Assembly (NCBI RefSeq): GCF_040719145.1
Contig: NZ_JBFDUZ010000005.1
Coordinates: 248,001-312,000 of the forward strand
Source of the DNA: Paenibacillus sp. JQZ6Y-1
Lineage (GTDB): Bacteria; Bacillota; Bacilli; Paenibacillales; Paenibacillaceae
Length of the DNA: 64,000 bases
Direction: 5' to 3'
Below, piece by piece: positions 17,141 through 24,910 of the stretch (positions are counted from its first letter, which is position 1; each line of letters starts with the position of its first letter). The notes below the pieces were generated by a model that was given only the letters and a program-made list of their open reading frames with translations, did not search any database and was not told where the DNA came from. A program made the translations under genes and the position numbers.

Positions 17141-17533
17141 ATGACAACGATTCAAACACATAACCACTCTTTGTGGGATCACGGCATTTCGCAAGGCTAT
17201 CGCGTCGACAATACCATTTATATCTCCGGTCAATTCTCGCACAATGCAGCAGGAGAATTGGTAGGTGCAGGGGATATAGAAGCACAGGTACGACAAACGC
17301 TAAATAACCTAGATGGCGTATTGGAGCAATTCAATATAACGAAATCTAATTTAGCCTATGTGGAGCTGTATTTGACCGATGCAGAGACGCATGGGGAGAT
17401 AGCAATTGAACTGTTCAAGGAATATGTCGGTGAGCATCGTCCAGCAGGCAGTATGATCGGGGTGACGTATCTAGCTTTTCCTGAGCAGTTGGTTGAGATT
17501 CGAGCGGTGGCGCATATTGGAGATAGCAGGTAA
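17141..17533 (+). CDS. RidA-family (YjgF/YER057c/UK114) enamine/imine deaminase-like protein
   Basis: A 130-residue single-domain RidA protein. The pattern YISGQFSHNAAGELVGAGDIEAQ and the C-terminal VEIRAVAHI are typical; the trimer usually hydrolyses reactive 2-aminoacrylate. The catalytic Arg of canonical RidA (in the 'RP' of the C-terminal part) appears as EHRPAGSMIGV. The gene frame is open further upstream, but AAAGGGG 10 bases before the ATG at 17141 fixes the start. It is divergent from an HxlR regulator, which may respond to the same toxic metabolite. Confidence 0.88.
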   Translation: MTTIQTHNHSLWDHGISQGYRVDNTIYISGQFSHNAAGELVGAGDIEAQVRQTLNNLDGVLEQFNITKSNLAYVELYLTDAETHGEIAIELFKEYVGEHRPAGSMIGVTYLAFPEQLVEIRAVAHIGDSR

Positions 17534-17561
17534 TAGGTGTAGATAGAGCGAGGATATAAAG

Positions 17562-17645
17562 ACGACATCATTCGTAAAGACAACATTATTTCGTGGATAA
17601 CATATCATTTCGTAGAGCACATATCATTCGTAGAGCACATATCAT
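17562..17645. repeat. Degenerate tandem repeat array
   Basis: About five imperfect copies of a 17-19 base unit follow one another after the RidA stop. The core is ACATATCATTCGTAGAGC, with earlier copies reading CATCATTCGTAAAGA and CATTATTTCGTGGATA. The last two copies are nearly identical. The array ends just before a terminator hairpin. No function is evident. Confidence 0.6.
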
Positions 17646-17646
17646 A

Positions 17647-17683
17647 GAAAAAGGAGGACTGCGAGTGCAGTTCCTCCTTTTCT
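17647..17683. terminator. Bidirectional terminator between RidA and flavin reductase genes
   Basis: AAAAGGAGGACTGC and GCAGTTCCTCCTTTT pair perfectly around GAGT, with T-runs on both sides. It serves the convergent RidA (plus) and flavin-reductase (minus) genes. Confidence 0.9.
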
Positions 17684-17754
17684 ACCTTTGCTGTCACAAT
17701 CATCATATCTCGTAGATGATACCAATACACTCTGTAGCTCATTAATACATTGAT

Positions 17755-18387
17755 TTATTTTACATTCGCCGACTCATTACGCTGTGGATTGGGAATTGTA
17801 AATACATCGGACATCCGAGCATAATATTCACCTGCTAGACGAGCCACAGGCTGAAGCTGGAACAGATCAATCTTCCCATCGTTATAGATATGATCCTCAA
17901 TATGCATCTGCACGACGCGACCAAGCACCAGATTCGACGACCCGGCTCCCTCGCCAATCTTCACAATATCCTCCAATACACACTCCATATGAATCGGGCT
18001 TTCCTGCACACGATACGGCTTCACCTGTACACTCGGAACAGGCGTTAATCCCGTCTCCTGAAACTCATTGACCCCATAGTCAAACGCAAACGACGTCTCA
18101 TTCACCTGCGACACAATCTGCTCGGTCACAATATTAATAACAAATTGCCCGGTCGCTTCAATATTGCGTAGTGTATCCTTCTTCATCCCATCCTCTGGAC
18201 GAATCAAAGGCGCAAACGCAACAGTAAACGGCTGCGGGCACACACCACAAAAGTTACTGAATGGTGCCAGATTCGGAACACCCTCCGCAGACATCGTCGA
18301 CACGAGCGCGATCGGTCGTGGCACAATCGAACCTGTATATAATTTGTAGCTATCTTTCCACGTCAGTTGGTCAGTAATAATCTCCAT
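17755..18387 (-). CDS. Flavin reductase-like FMN-binding split-barrel protein
   Basis: A 210-residue member of the flavin reductase/DUF447-like FMN-binding family. It opens with YKLYTGSIVPRPIALVST and NLAPFSNF, typical flavin-contact segments, and carries RNIEATGQFVINIV near residue 95. Such proteins reduce FMN with NAD(P)H or use FMN on unknown substrates. A MerR-type promoter (18491-18521) with a 19-bp spacer lies about 100 bases upstream. Its palindrome is nearly the same as the one before the divergent MerR gene, so this gene is probably activated by that regulator. Confidence 0.85.
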   Translation of the reverse strand: MEIITDQLTWKDSYKLYTGSIVPRPIALVSTMSAEGVPNLAPFSNFCGVCPQPFTVAFAPLIRPEDGMKKDTLRNIEATGQFVINIVTEQIVSQVNETSFAFDYGVNEFQETGLTPVPSVQVKPYRVQESPIHMECVLEDIVKIGEGAGSSNLVLGRVVQMHIEDHIYNDGKIDLFQLQPVARLAGEYYARMSDVFTIPNPQRNESANVK

Positions 18388-18490
18388 GCTTATCGCATCC
18401 TCTCTTCGTCTACATACCTACGCATACCAATGATCTGGTCTATCCATCTCCGTCCCAGCTTCGCAGCTGCTTCCGAAACGGTATGGCTGA

Positions 18491-18521
18491 AGTATACGAA
18501 TTCGAGCCGACTCGAAGTCAA
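18491..18521 (-). promoter_or_regulatory. MerR-type promoter of the flavin reductase gene
   Basis: Read on the minus strand, TTGACT (18516-18521) and TATACT (18491-18496) are separated by 19 bases, too long for normal RNA polymerase use and typical of MerR-activated promoters. The spacer region holds the palindrome TTCGAG-CCGA-CTCGAA at 18501-18516. Confidence 0.8.
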
Positions 18522-18643
18522 GCATCGGAAATAAAATCATTCGCAGCCTACGATCCAGACTGCATTACAAGGAATCAAATGCAAGGAGCCACCCTGTTGC
18601 AACAAATGTAGCTGAAGCTAACGTACATCACCCAGTCAAAAGC

Positions 18644-18674
18644 TTGACTTCGAGTTAACTCGAAGGTGTACGAT
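18644..18674 (+). promoter_or_regulatory. MerR-type promoter of the merR-family gene
   Basis: TTGACT (18644-18649) and TACGAT (18669-18674) are separated by 19 bases. The perfect 16-base palindrome TTCGAGTTAACTCGAA lies at 18649-18664 in the spacer. It shares the half-site TTCGAG and the TTGACT overlap with the flavin-reductase promoter, which indicates autoregulation by the same protein. Confidence 0.8.
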
Positions 18675-18710
18675 TATAACAAACGTATTGAACGAAGGAG
18701 AGACCATCCC

Positions 18711-19109
18711 ATGCTAAGCATCAGCCAAGTTACCGCACAAACTGGATTAACCGCCTACACGCTCCGCTACTACGAGCAAATCGGCGTACTCCAAAGCCCT
18801 AATCGCAAACCGGGCGGCTCTCGCGTATACAGCGAGAGCGATGTCAAATATATTCAATGCCTCGTCCATTTGAAAAAGCTAGGCTTATCGCTAGAGGAGA
18901 TTACGGAATTTACGCGCGACGGCTGTGTGATGGAGAAGATCAAGCAAGGCGAAGACCCAGCTGATTTTACACCGACACTGAGCAAACGAACAGAGATTTT
19001 ATCCAAATATCTCGCGGAACTGGAAGCCAAGCGTCAGGAGCTGGATGAGATTATTGCGATGACACGGGAGAAATTGGCAGGGTATCATGAGATGGCGAAG
19101 GATCTTTGA
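18711..19109 (+). CDS. MerR-family transcriptional activator
   Basis: A 132-residue MerR-family protein. Residues 3-40 are the winged helix (ISQVTAQTGLTAYTLRYYEQIG), followed by a linker and a long dimerisation helix near 85-125. It has two cysteines, Cys50 and Cys72, so thiol-based sensing of an electrophile or metal is possible but unproven. The start ATG at 18711 has GAAGGAG upstream; upstream frame is ignored. Its own promoter and that of the divergent flavin reductase carry near-identical MerR sites, so it probably controls both. Confidence 0.9.
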   Translation: MLSISQVTAQTGLTAYTLRYYEQIGVLQSPNRKPGGSRVYSESDVKYIQCLVHLKKLGLSLEEITEFTRDGCVMEKIKQGEDPADFTPTLSKRTEILSKYLAELEAKRQELDEIIAMTREKLAGYHEMAKDL

Positions 19110-19196
19110 GAGGATAGGGGCATGTAGCGAGTGTAGAGCGTAGAGCGAATATCGCATTCCATGTACAGGTTATATAGGATGTAGTAATTAGACCCA

Positions 19197-19245
19197 AGCA
19201 ACAATAAAGCTCAAGCCGTTGATCAGCTTGAGCTTTATTGTTGCT
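19197..19245. terminator. Long bidirectional terminator
   Basis: Twenty base pairs of perfect stem (AGCAACAATAAAGC... and its complement) enclose a nine-base loop. The A/T-rich outer part gives U-runs in both directions. It separates the convergent MerR gene and the TerD-domain gene. Confidence 0.9.
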
Positions 19246-19284
19246 TGATGAGCCATATTCTTTCCCTATCTAGCCTACAATCAA

Positions 19285-20607
19285 CTACTTATAGTTATTG
19301 AGCGGACCTTCATCCATAATCACTTCCACCATATTCGAAGCCCCTATTCTGAGCATTGGGCGGTTCTCTGAATTCTTCTTACTGTACAGCTCCAGCGGGC
19401 TAATAATCACGCCATCTGATGTATTGTGCAGGATACCCGGTACACAGGTATAAATCTTGTCGTTATTGTTCGCATTTTTAGCGGAGATCGTAACCGATGT
19501 GCCACTATGATTATCAATGCTCATCGACACCTTATATCTGTAAAATGAACCCGTACCATTGGATTGAGCGGAATATACTACGGGAACAACAGCCAGAATG
19601 TCGTCTGTTAGTCGTAACTTGATCACCTCAGTCTTCTCAGACTGCTTGCTTCTCCCCACATCGCCCATATGCTCAACTGCACCGTTACCAAAGCTTTGCA
19701 GCGGTGGAACACCCTTCGCGCCGAACATCGCGACGTCGATCTGCTTGCCTGCTTTGGTGTACACCAACGCGTAGATATCATAATCTGTCCCTGTTTTCCA
19801 CGATACCGTAGCCGTAATTTCCGGTGTTTTCTCGATGATAACGGACTTCTGCCCTTTTTCGAGATTGACCTTGCCTGTGACCTTTTGCAGGTTGATGGAA
19901 AAAGGCAATGGCTGATGATCCGGCGCGGCGGGAGCAGGTGCGGGCGGTGTAGACGACTGTGCAGGAATAGACGAAGGCAACGCAGACGGCTCGGAAGTAG
20001 GCTGTGAAGCAGGTGGAGCGGCTTGCGTAGGTTGGAGTGCAGGATTGGAATTTGCCTCCGATGCAGCAGATCCCTGCGTTTCATCTGCCTCTACCTCAAC
20101 ACCGTAATTGATACACAACCCTTCAAGCCCAGAATCAAATCCGCGCCAGATCGACTTTGCTTTGGTCTGACCATTTCTTAGGTACAATTCCAACACAATG
20201 ATCCCATTTTCACTTTGGAAATGGGATGGAGTGAGCTGAATGACTTCATTTCCAGCAGCAATCTCTGCGGTCAGATTACTTACATTTGCAAATCCGGTGT
20301 TGTTATCCTCCGTCAGTGTCACTGCAATTTTCGTAATGCCCGCAGGAACCTTGTCCAGATCAAATGTAAGCTTATGCACCTTGGTATTGCCCACTTGCTC
20401 CGATGGCAAAAGAGTCGCTACCCCTGTGGCGCTCGTCGGTTGATTGTAAAAGATGATGCCGCTATCTCCCTGCACCTTGTCGGCATCGGTGAGCAGGAAT
20501 GCAGTTAAGGAAATGTCGATAGTAGACGATACATCGTGGCTGATCTTGATTTGACCGCTTGCAGTAGTCAAATTCGTATTCGCACCCATTGGCAGAAATT
20601 GATTCAT
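19285..20607 (-). CDS. Protein with two TerD-like domains
   Basis: A 440-residue protein. Residues 1-175 form a TerD-type domain: GANTNLTTASG, SLTAFLLTDADKVQGDSGIIFYNQP and the Asp-rich LTEDNNTGF, which bind Ca2+ in TerD. Residues about 180-235 are a Pro/Ala/Ser-rich linker. Residues 236-440 resemble a second TerD-like fold (ITATVSWKTGTDYDIYALVY, ISAKNANNND). TerD proteins belong to tellurite/chemical-stress systems that pair Ca-binding domains with kinases or nucleases. The ATG at 20605-20607 was chosen from GGGAGTGG. It is followed upstream on the same strand by a kinase-like gene. Confidence 0.8.
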   Translation of the reverse strand: MNQFLPMGANTNLTTASGQIKISHDVSSTIDISLTAFLLTDADKVQGDSGIIFYNQPTSATGVATLLPSEQVGNTKVHKLTFDLDKVPAGITKIAVTLTEDNNTGFANVSNLTAEIAAGNEVIQLTPSHFQSENGIIVLELYLRNGQTKAKSIWRGFDSGLEGLCINYGVEVEADETQGSAASEANSNPALQPTQAAPPASQPTSEPSALPSSIPAQSSTPPAPAPAAPDHQPLPFSINLQKVTGKVNLEKGQKSVIIEKTPEITATVSWKTGTDYDIYALVYTKAGKQIDVAMFGAKGVPPLQSFGNGAVEHMGDVGRSKQSEKTEVIKLRLTDDILAVVPVVYSAQSNGTGSFYRYKVSMSIDNHSGTSVTISAKNANNNDKIYTCVPGILHNTSDGVIISPLELYSKKNSENRPMLRIGASNMVEVIMDEGPLNNYK

Positions 20608-20819
20608 TGTAAACCACTCCCGTTCATTCATCGTTTGTATTCACGTTGGTTTTTTACCTAGCAATCCTCGAACATCTACATTCAGACTATGTATGGACTC
20701 ACCTATATTACCACAACAAGGAAATCCTTAGGATATACATAAATATACAGGAAACAGAGTGCTTCTCGACACTATTGTACGGAACACTCTTCTTCCCTAT
20801 TGTTTGAGTACCCCATAGA

Positions 20820-21650
20820 TCAACGACTACTCCCCTTCGCTTGGTTCCACGCTTCAGCATATTCACGGATGGATGAATAGCGATCCTCTTTGTTCATACT
20901 CACAGCTTTTAAAGCAATCTGAAATAGCTGTTCATTCGCTTCCCATGTATCTAAGTTCCGTTCCTTGCCACCGCCAAATAACTGAAAGGCTGTAGCTCCC
21001 ATTAGGAATACATTGGAGATTTCATCAATCTCTTGCCCTAACGCATACTCCTCTGGAGACATGTAGCGACTCGATCCCCACATACGCCCCATGGTGTTAA
21101 TCACTGGTGATTGGGCATAGAACTCAATGTCGCAGATTCTAGTCTCGTCTAATGCGAAATCATACATAATACAACCGTCATAAAAGTCTACCGCAACATA
21201 TCCCTTTTCGTTAACATGGATATGGAATCGCACGATTGCATCGTAGATCTGAAATTTCTTGTCTAACGGCAGCGCCAAAAATGTCTCCACATGATCATAC
21301 TGTCTGCCCATGCAATCTCCTTCAAACCATTCAAATACCGTGAGATAGCCGCCTTTGATCTCCTTGTGTTCGATGATGTTCAGAAGAGTCGGATGACTAA
21401 GAGCCTCATATACAGAAACGGTGGATTGCAGGCGAGCAATCGCCGTAGCGACACTATTATTGCTGAATAGCGTTGCTGCACCTGCCACCTTGATAAACAG
21501 CTTCTTATGATCGTGCTGCACACCAAAACAGATGTATCCAGAATCTTGCTTGTCAAATACGGCAAACACCTTGCCATATTCAGATAGAAAGCTAAAATCA
21601 AATGCTTCCTTCAATGCAAACGTGATGCCATCTATCGTTTTCGTAATCAT
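20820..21650 (-). CDS. Ser/Thr protein kinase-like protein
   Basis: A 276-residue kinase-fold protein. The ATP-anchoring Lys is in LFIKVAGA near residue 54. The catalytic loop reads VAVDFYDGCI near 148-157, with a Cys where many relatives have Asn/Ser. The metal-binding motif is CDIEFY near 171, in place of DFG. SRYMSPEEY follows as the activation segment. It has no membrane segment. The start ATG at 21648-21650 was set by GGGAGG 9 bases away. It sits between the VanZ-domain gene and the TerD-domain gene, all on the same strand, and could phosphorylate the latter. Confidence 0.75.
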   Translation of the reverse strand: MITKTIDGITFALKEAFDFSFLSEYGKVFAVFDKQDSGYICFGVQHDHKKLFIKVAGAATLFSNNSVATAIARLQSTVSVYEALSHPTLLNIIEHKEIKGGYLTVFEWFEGDCMGRQYDHVETFLALPLDKKFQIYDAIVRFHIHVNEKGYVAVDFYDGCIMYDFALDETRICDIEFYAQSPVINTMGRMWGSSRYMSPEEYALGQEIDEISNVFLMGATAFQLFGGGKERNLDTWEANEQLFQIALKAVSMNKEDRYSSIREYAEAWNQAKGSSR

Positions 21651-21698
21651 GATGTGCAACCTCCCTATCTTATTTCACGAAGCGAAAAGCAACTTCAT

Positions 21699-23132
21699 CT
21701 AACCATTCGACATAGCTGGTATGAACGTTTCCCACTGTTCTCCGTTTACCGTTCCAATGAAGCGATATACTGGTTGGTAATATCCTTTGGAATCATATTT
21801 GTACGCAAGCTCATATTGTTGAACGCGCAGCAGATCGCCTTTTTTCAGATCATTATATATGGAGAAATTCCCCTGAAGCACTTGTTCGTACGCTTGTGCC
21901 GGGCTGATGAGCTTGACCTTGCGTACATATTTATTTTCATTCATAAAATGAATGAAACTCTGAGGTATCTTCTGACCAACCGCAGAAGGCACAATGATAA
22001 CCATCCCATTGGCAAAATCCTTTTCGCCCTGAGCGATAGCGTTTACTGGTTTTTGGATGTCCCATCTTAGCGTATCCTCGTTCTGTACGCTGAATACAGT
22101 GTCAGCAGGCAAAATCTTATGCTCAAGCAGCCATGCTTCATAGAACTCTTTCTGCTTGATCAGTTCTTGCTTACTGAACTTCATCTCTCCTGCGCTCTCG
22201 CTATACAACTGCCATCCACCGTCCTGTACGTTATAAGTGAAGGTAGATAGATTACCATTCGGATCGGCGAATAACCAGACTCGATTCATCCCATCGATGC
22301 GATTGGCTTGCTTCTCCTGCAATTCGAAGGACTGCTGCACAAATGCTGCCACACGCTTCCCATACTCCACATTGTAAATTTGATCATTCACATAGAGGGA
22401 AGCCATCTCTGCCTTCTCGGGAAGCTTGGCATCCAGCTTAACCTCAACGCCGTTCATGTTCTGCTTGATTGCTGGTCGAATCGAGAGATTCCCCAGCTCT
22501 TTGGACTGATACACGGCTAATGCACTGGTGAACAATAGGACAAAAGCGACCGGAATACAGAGTGCAAGCGCTGTGGATCGGATCGCTAACTTGCGCTGCT
22601 GCGCACTGTTTAGAATCGCCTGCATGATCAAGTAACCTGCTACACTGCCAAGCGTATTGTGGAAAATATCATCCAGCTCAAAGATGCCTCTTCCGCTAAG
22701 CATCTGGATCAGCTCAATACCGATGGTGACGATCAGAGAAGCCAACAGCACCGGAGTAAAGCGCCGCATTCGCATGAACAGCAGCGGCAACAAAAAGCCC
22801 AGCGGCATGAACATCATCATATTAAATATAATAAGCTGAAACTCGCTGAGTGACCATTGATTCCAAGCACTCAGATAACCGCTAAACAATCGAACATTCA
22901 CCCATCCCTCAAAATTCGCTCCTCGGCTGAATGTGGTTAATATCATGACCAAGCCAAACCACATGATCAGCAAGCAACCTGCTGCAAGCTGTGTCATTGT
23001 GAATGTTCTCTTGCCACCCTTTTTGCGGTATAACACATACAAAAGGGCGATGATGCCTAAAACGACGAATGCGATCACGATTACCTTCGGTAGAAGCGGT
23101 AATAGCGCGCTAAGTATCCCTTGAATATCCAT
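21699..23132 (-). CDS. VanZ-domain membrane protein with large extracytoplasmic domain
   Basis: A 477-residue protein. An N-terminal helix (14-35) is followed by a VanZ-like domain of five helices in residues 45-175 (FNMMMFMPLGFLLPLL, GRGIFELDDIFHNTLG) and a further helix near 190-210. The remaining 265 residues are hydrophilic and probably outside the membrane. VanZ confers low-level teicoplanin resistance in enterococci, but most VanZ proteins have no known function. Its C-terminal domain is not recognised. It is the first gene of a probable three-gene cluster with the kinase and TerD proteins. Confidence 0.78.
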   Translation of the reverse strand: MDIQGILSALLPLLPKVIVIAFVVLGIIALLYVLYRKKGGKRTFTMTQLAAGCLLIMWFGLVMILTTFSRGANFEGWVNVRLFSGYLSAWNQWSLSEFQLIIFNMMMFMPLGFLLPLLFMRMRRFTPVLLASLIVTIGIELIQMLSGRGIFELDDIFHNTLGSVAGYLIMQAILNSAQQRKLAIRSTALALCIPVAFVLLFTSALAVYQSKELGNLSIRPAIKQNMNGVEVKLDAKLPEKAEMASLYVNDQIYNVEYGKRVAAFVQQSFELQEKQANRIDGMNRVWLFADPNGNLSTFTYNVQDGGWQLYSESAGEMKFSKQELIKQKEFYEAWLLEHKILPADTVFSVQNEDTLRWDIQKPVNAIAQGEKDFANGMVIIVPSAVGQKIPQSFIHFMNENKYVRKVKLISPAQAYEQVLQGNFSIYNDLKKGDLLRVQQYELAYKYDSKGYYQPVYRFIGTVNGEQWETFIPAMSNG

Positions 23133-23150
23133 ATTGGTACTTCCTTCCTT

Positions 23151-23336
23151 TTAGCTATATAAGTGATAGTTCATTTTGCTGTAAGGAAGACGGAGCTTAC
23201 TCGGATTGTGTAACAGCTTATTCAAAAATGTAGTAAAGGCTTCTCCTATCAACGAAAAATAGCTCACTAGCATATATCCAAGCACATAGTAGGCTTCCCT
23301 TATCCCCTGTCCATCCCTATATGCAACCAACGCCAC
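23151..23336 (-). CDS. Possible short protein, doubtful
   Basis: A 61-codon frame starts with GTG and ends 18 bases before the VanZ gene. It has a hydrophobic segment near residues 14-32. There is no convincing ribosome site. It may be a leftover of a larger gene or not a gene. The surrounding gap (23133-23532) holds little else that I can identify, apart from the AAAGGAG site of the YndJ-like gene at its right end. Confidence 0.2.
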   Translation of the reverse strand: MALVAYRDGQGIREAYYVLGYMLVSYFSLIGEAFTTFLNKLLHNPSKLRLPYSKMNYHLYS

Positions 23337-23532
23337 CCCCGCAGAAGGAGTGGTGTTGTTAATATAGAACTAACGATGTCGGCGTAATGCTTCCTACAAT
23401 CGGTCGATCGACGATGAACTGTGTTACACTTTTAACAGAGCAGCGCTTATGTATTGCCCGTCGAATAGACGTAGACTGCACAGTCGAATATACATATCGA
23501 TACCATCAAGCTCAGTTTAGAAAGGAGCATTT

Positions 23533-24510
23533 ATGCGCCATTTGCAGCAGCCAATGATCAAGTCATTCCCCGTATCGACCATTCTAGGTGCAATCCTTAT
23601 CATTGTTATATTCTCTGTCGATTATTTTCAATTGGAGCTTGTCGAAATATTTCTACTATTTGCGGCTTTTGTGATTGTCCCTCTGGTCATTACACTATTG
23701 AACTATGAAGAAAAAAGTACCTTACAACGAAATATCTACACAGCAATGAAGTGGTTTCAATTCCCCGCAGCCCTTTTGGCGCTGGCATCTATGATGAGCA
23801 GTAAGGTGTGGGGGCTAGAAGGTACGTCTATACCGGGAACTCTCTCGCTTGGCTGGCTACTGCTTACCTTGCTGCTTGGCTTGTATGGAATAGCTACTAT
23901 CGCGCTCCATAAGAGGAAAATAGCTGAACTTGCGATTGGCGCAGGGCTGGTTTACTTTTTCGTCGGTGGCATATGGTTTACCTTGTATCAGTATCAATGG
24001 ACTCTCTTCCAAGCGAATCCTGCTACCCATGCTTTGAGTTCGGTTCACTTTCATTTCTCCTCGGCAATTGTTCCAATTTTTATCGGTATGCTGGGGCGAA
24101 TCATGACCAAGAAAAGCTGGTATCCGTGGGTCGTTGCCATTGATATTATCGGACCGATCCTGATCGCAATCGGCATGATCTTCTCCAAACCCATCGAGTA
24201 TGTCGGGGTCACATTGTTTGCTTGTAATATTGCGATTTATACGACGTATTTGCTGACCTACTTGAAGCGGAACCCATTGTACAAACAGGCAGCACTCTTT
24301 TTGATTCTGTCATGTCTTGCGTTCTATACTATTGTGGTCATTTCTATGTTCTATCCGTTACTGAAACGAAGATTGGACCTAACGATCCTTGATTTCATCC
24401 CCATTTACGGAGCGCTGCATGCGTTTGGATTTGTGTTGTGTGGATTGATCGGGTGGGTGTTCATGGTAGGCTCTATGAAGAAGCATGCACCTGTGCCAGG
24501 CGGTGGGTGA
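23533..24510 (+). CDS. yndJ: YndJ-like multi-pass membrane protein
   Basis: A 325-residue protein with about nine hydrophobic segments over its whole length. The central HFHFSS (near residue 173) and the C-terminal ALHAFGFVLCGLIGW agree with the YndJ family of Bacillus. The function of this family is unknown. GAAAGGAG lies 6 bases before the ATG. It is a lone gene between the VanZ cluster and the GH120 gene. Confidence 0.75.
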   Translation: MRHLQQPMIKSFPVSTILGAILIIVIFSVDYFQLELVEIFLLFAAFVIVPLVITLLNYEEKSTLQRNIYTAMKWFQFPAALLALASMMSSKVWGLEGTSIPGTLSLGWLLLTLLLGLYGIATIALHKRKIAELAIGAGLVYFFVGGIWFTLYQYQWTLFQANPATHALSSVHFHFSSAIVPIFIGMLGRIMTKKSWYPWVVAIDIIGPILIAIGMIFSKPIEYVGVTLFACNIAIYTTYLLTYLKRNPLYKQAALFLILSCLAFYTIVVISMFYPLLKRRLDLTILDFIPIYGALHAFGFVLCGLIGWVFMVGSMKKHAPVPGGG

Positions 24511-24535
24511 TGCACTTTGTGGAATGATGAGACAG

Positions 24536-24569
24536 TTGGATGATATATGTGGCAAACTACGATCATCCA
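24536..24569. other. Imperfect hairpin after the YndJ-like gene
   Basis: TTGGATGA (24536-24543) and TCATCCAA (24562-24569) are perfect inverted arms with an 18-base loop. No U-run follows, so it is at best a weak terminator. Confidence 0.35.
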
Positions 24570-24699
24570 ACCCTACCCTTCGATTGCATCTGTTATTTGG
24601 ACTGGACAATGATGCGGATGGCATTACCATTACACCGTCTTAGTGTTACGGCAAATGGGCAGCAGCTTCCCAGCTACTCAGCTACTCATCACAGTACGT

Positions 24700-24805
24700 A
24701 CTCCACTTACTTCTCTCACTCACTTTTCTTACTGACTTCTCTCATTCACTTCTCTATAGCACTCACTCCTCTCACTTCCACTTTCCTATATCTCTCATTC
24801 AATCC
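24700..24805. repeat. Pyrimidine-rich degenerate repeat tract
   Basis: On the plus strand nearly all bases are C or T, and the phrase ACTTCTCTCA or CACTCACTCC recurs several times with drift. It lies upstream of the GH120 gene and ends just before AT-rich promoter-like boxes: TATAAT at 24815-24820 and an extended TGGTATAAC at 24825-24833. It makes up much of the 400-base gap 24511-24910. No protein is likely here. Confidence 0.5.
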
Positions 24806-24910
24806 ATTTTCCAGTATAATCATTTGGTATAACTATCATTTGAAAATAAGCCTACCTTCCGCTTGTAAGTTGTTTTACAGCCTTCTGAGGTAGGAAAAAG
24901 GAGATTGGTT

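Noticed and set aside
24540-24893. 117-codon ORF over the pyrimidine tract
   Set aside because: The Ser/Thr/Leu/Phe-rich reading comes from the C/T repeat, not from a protein.
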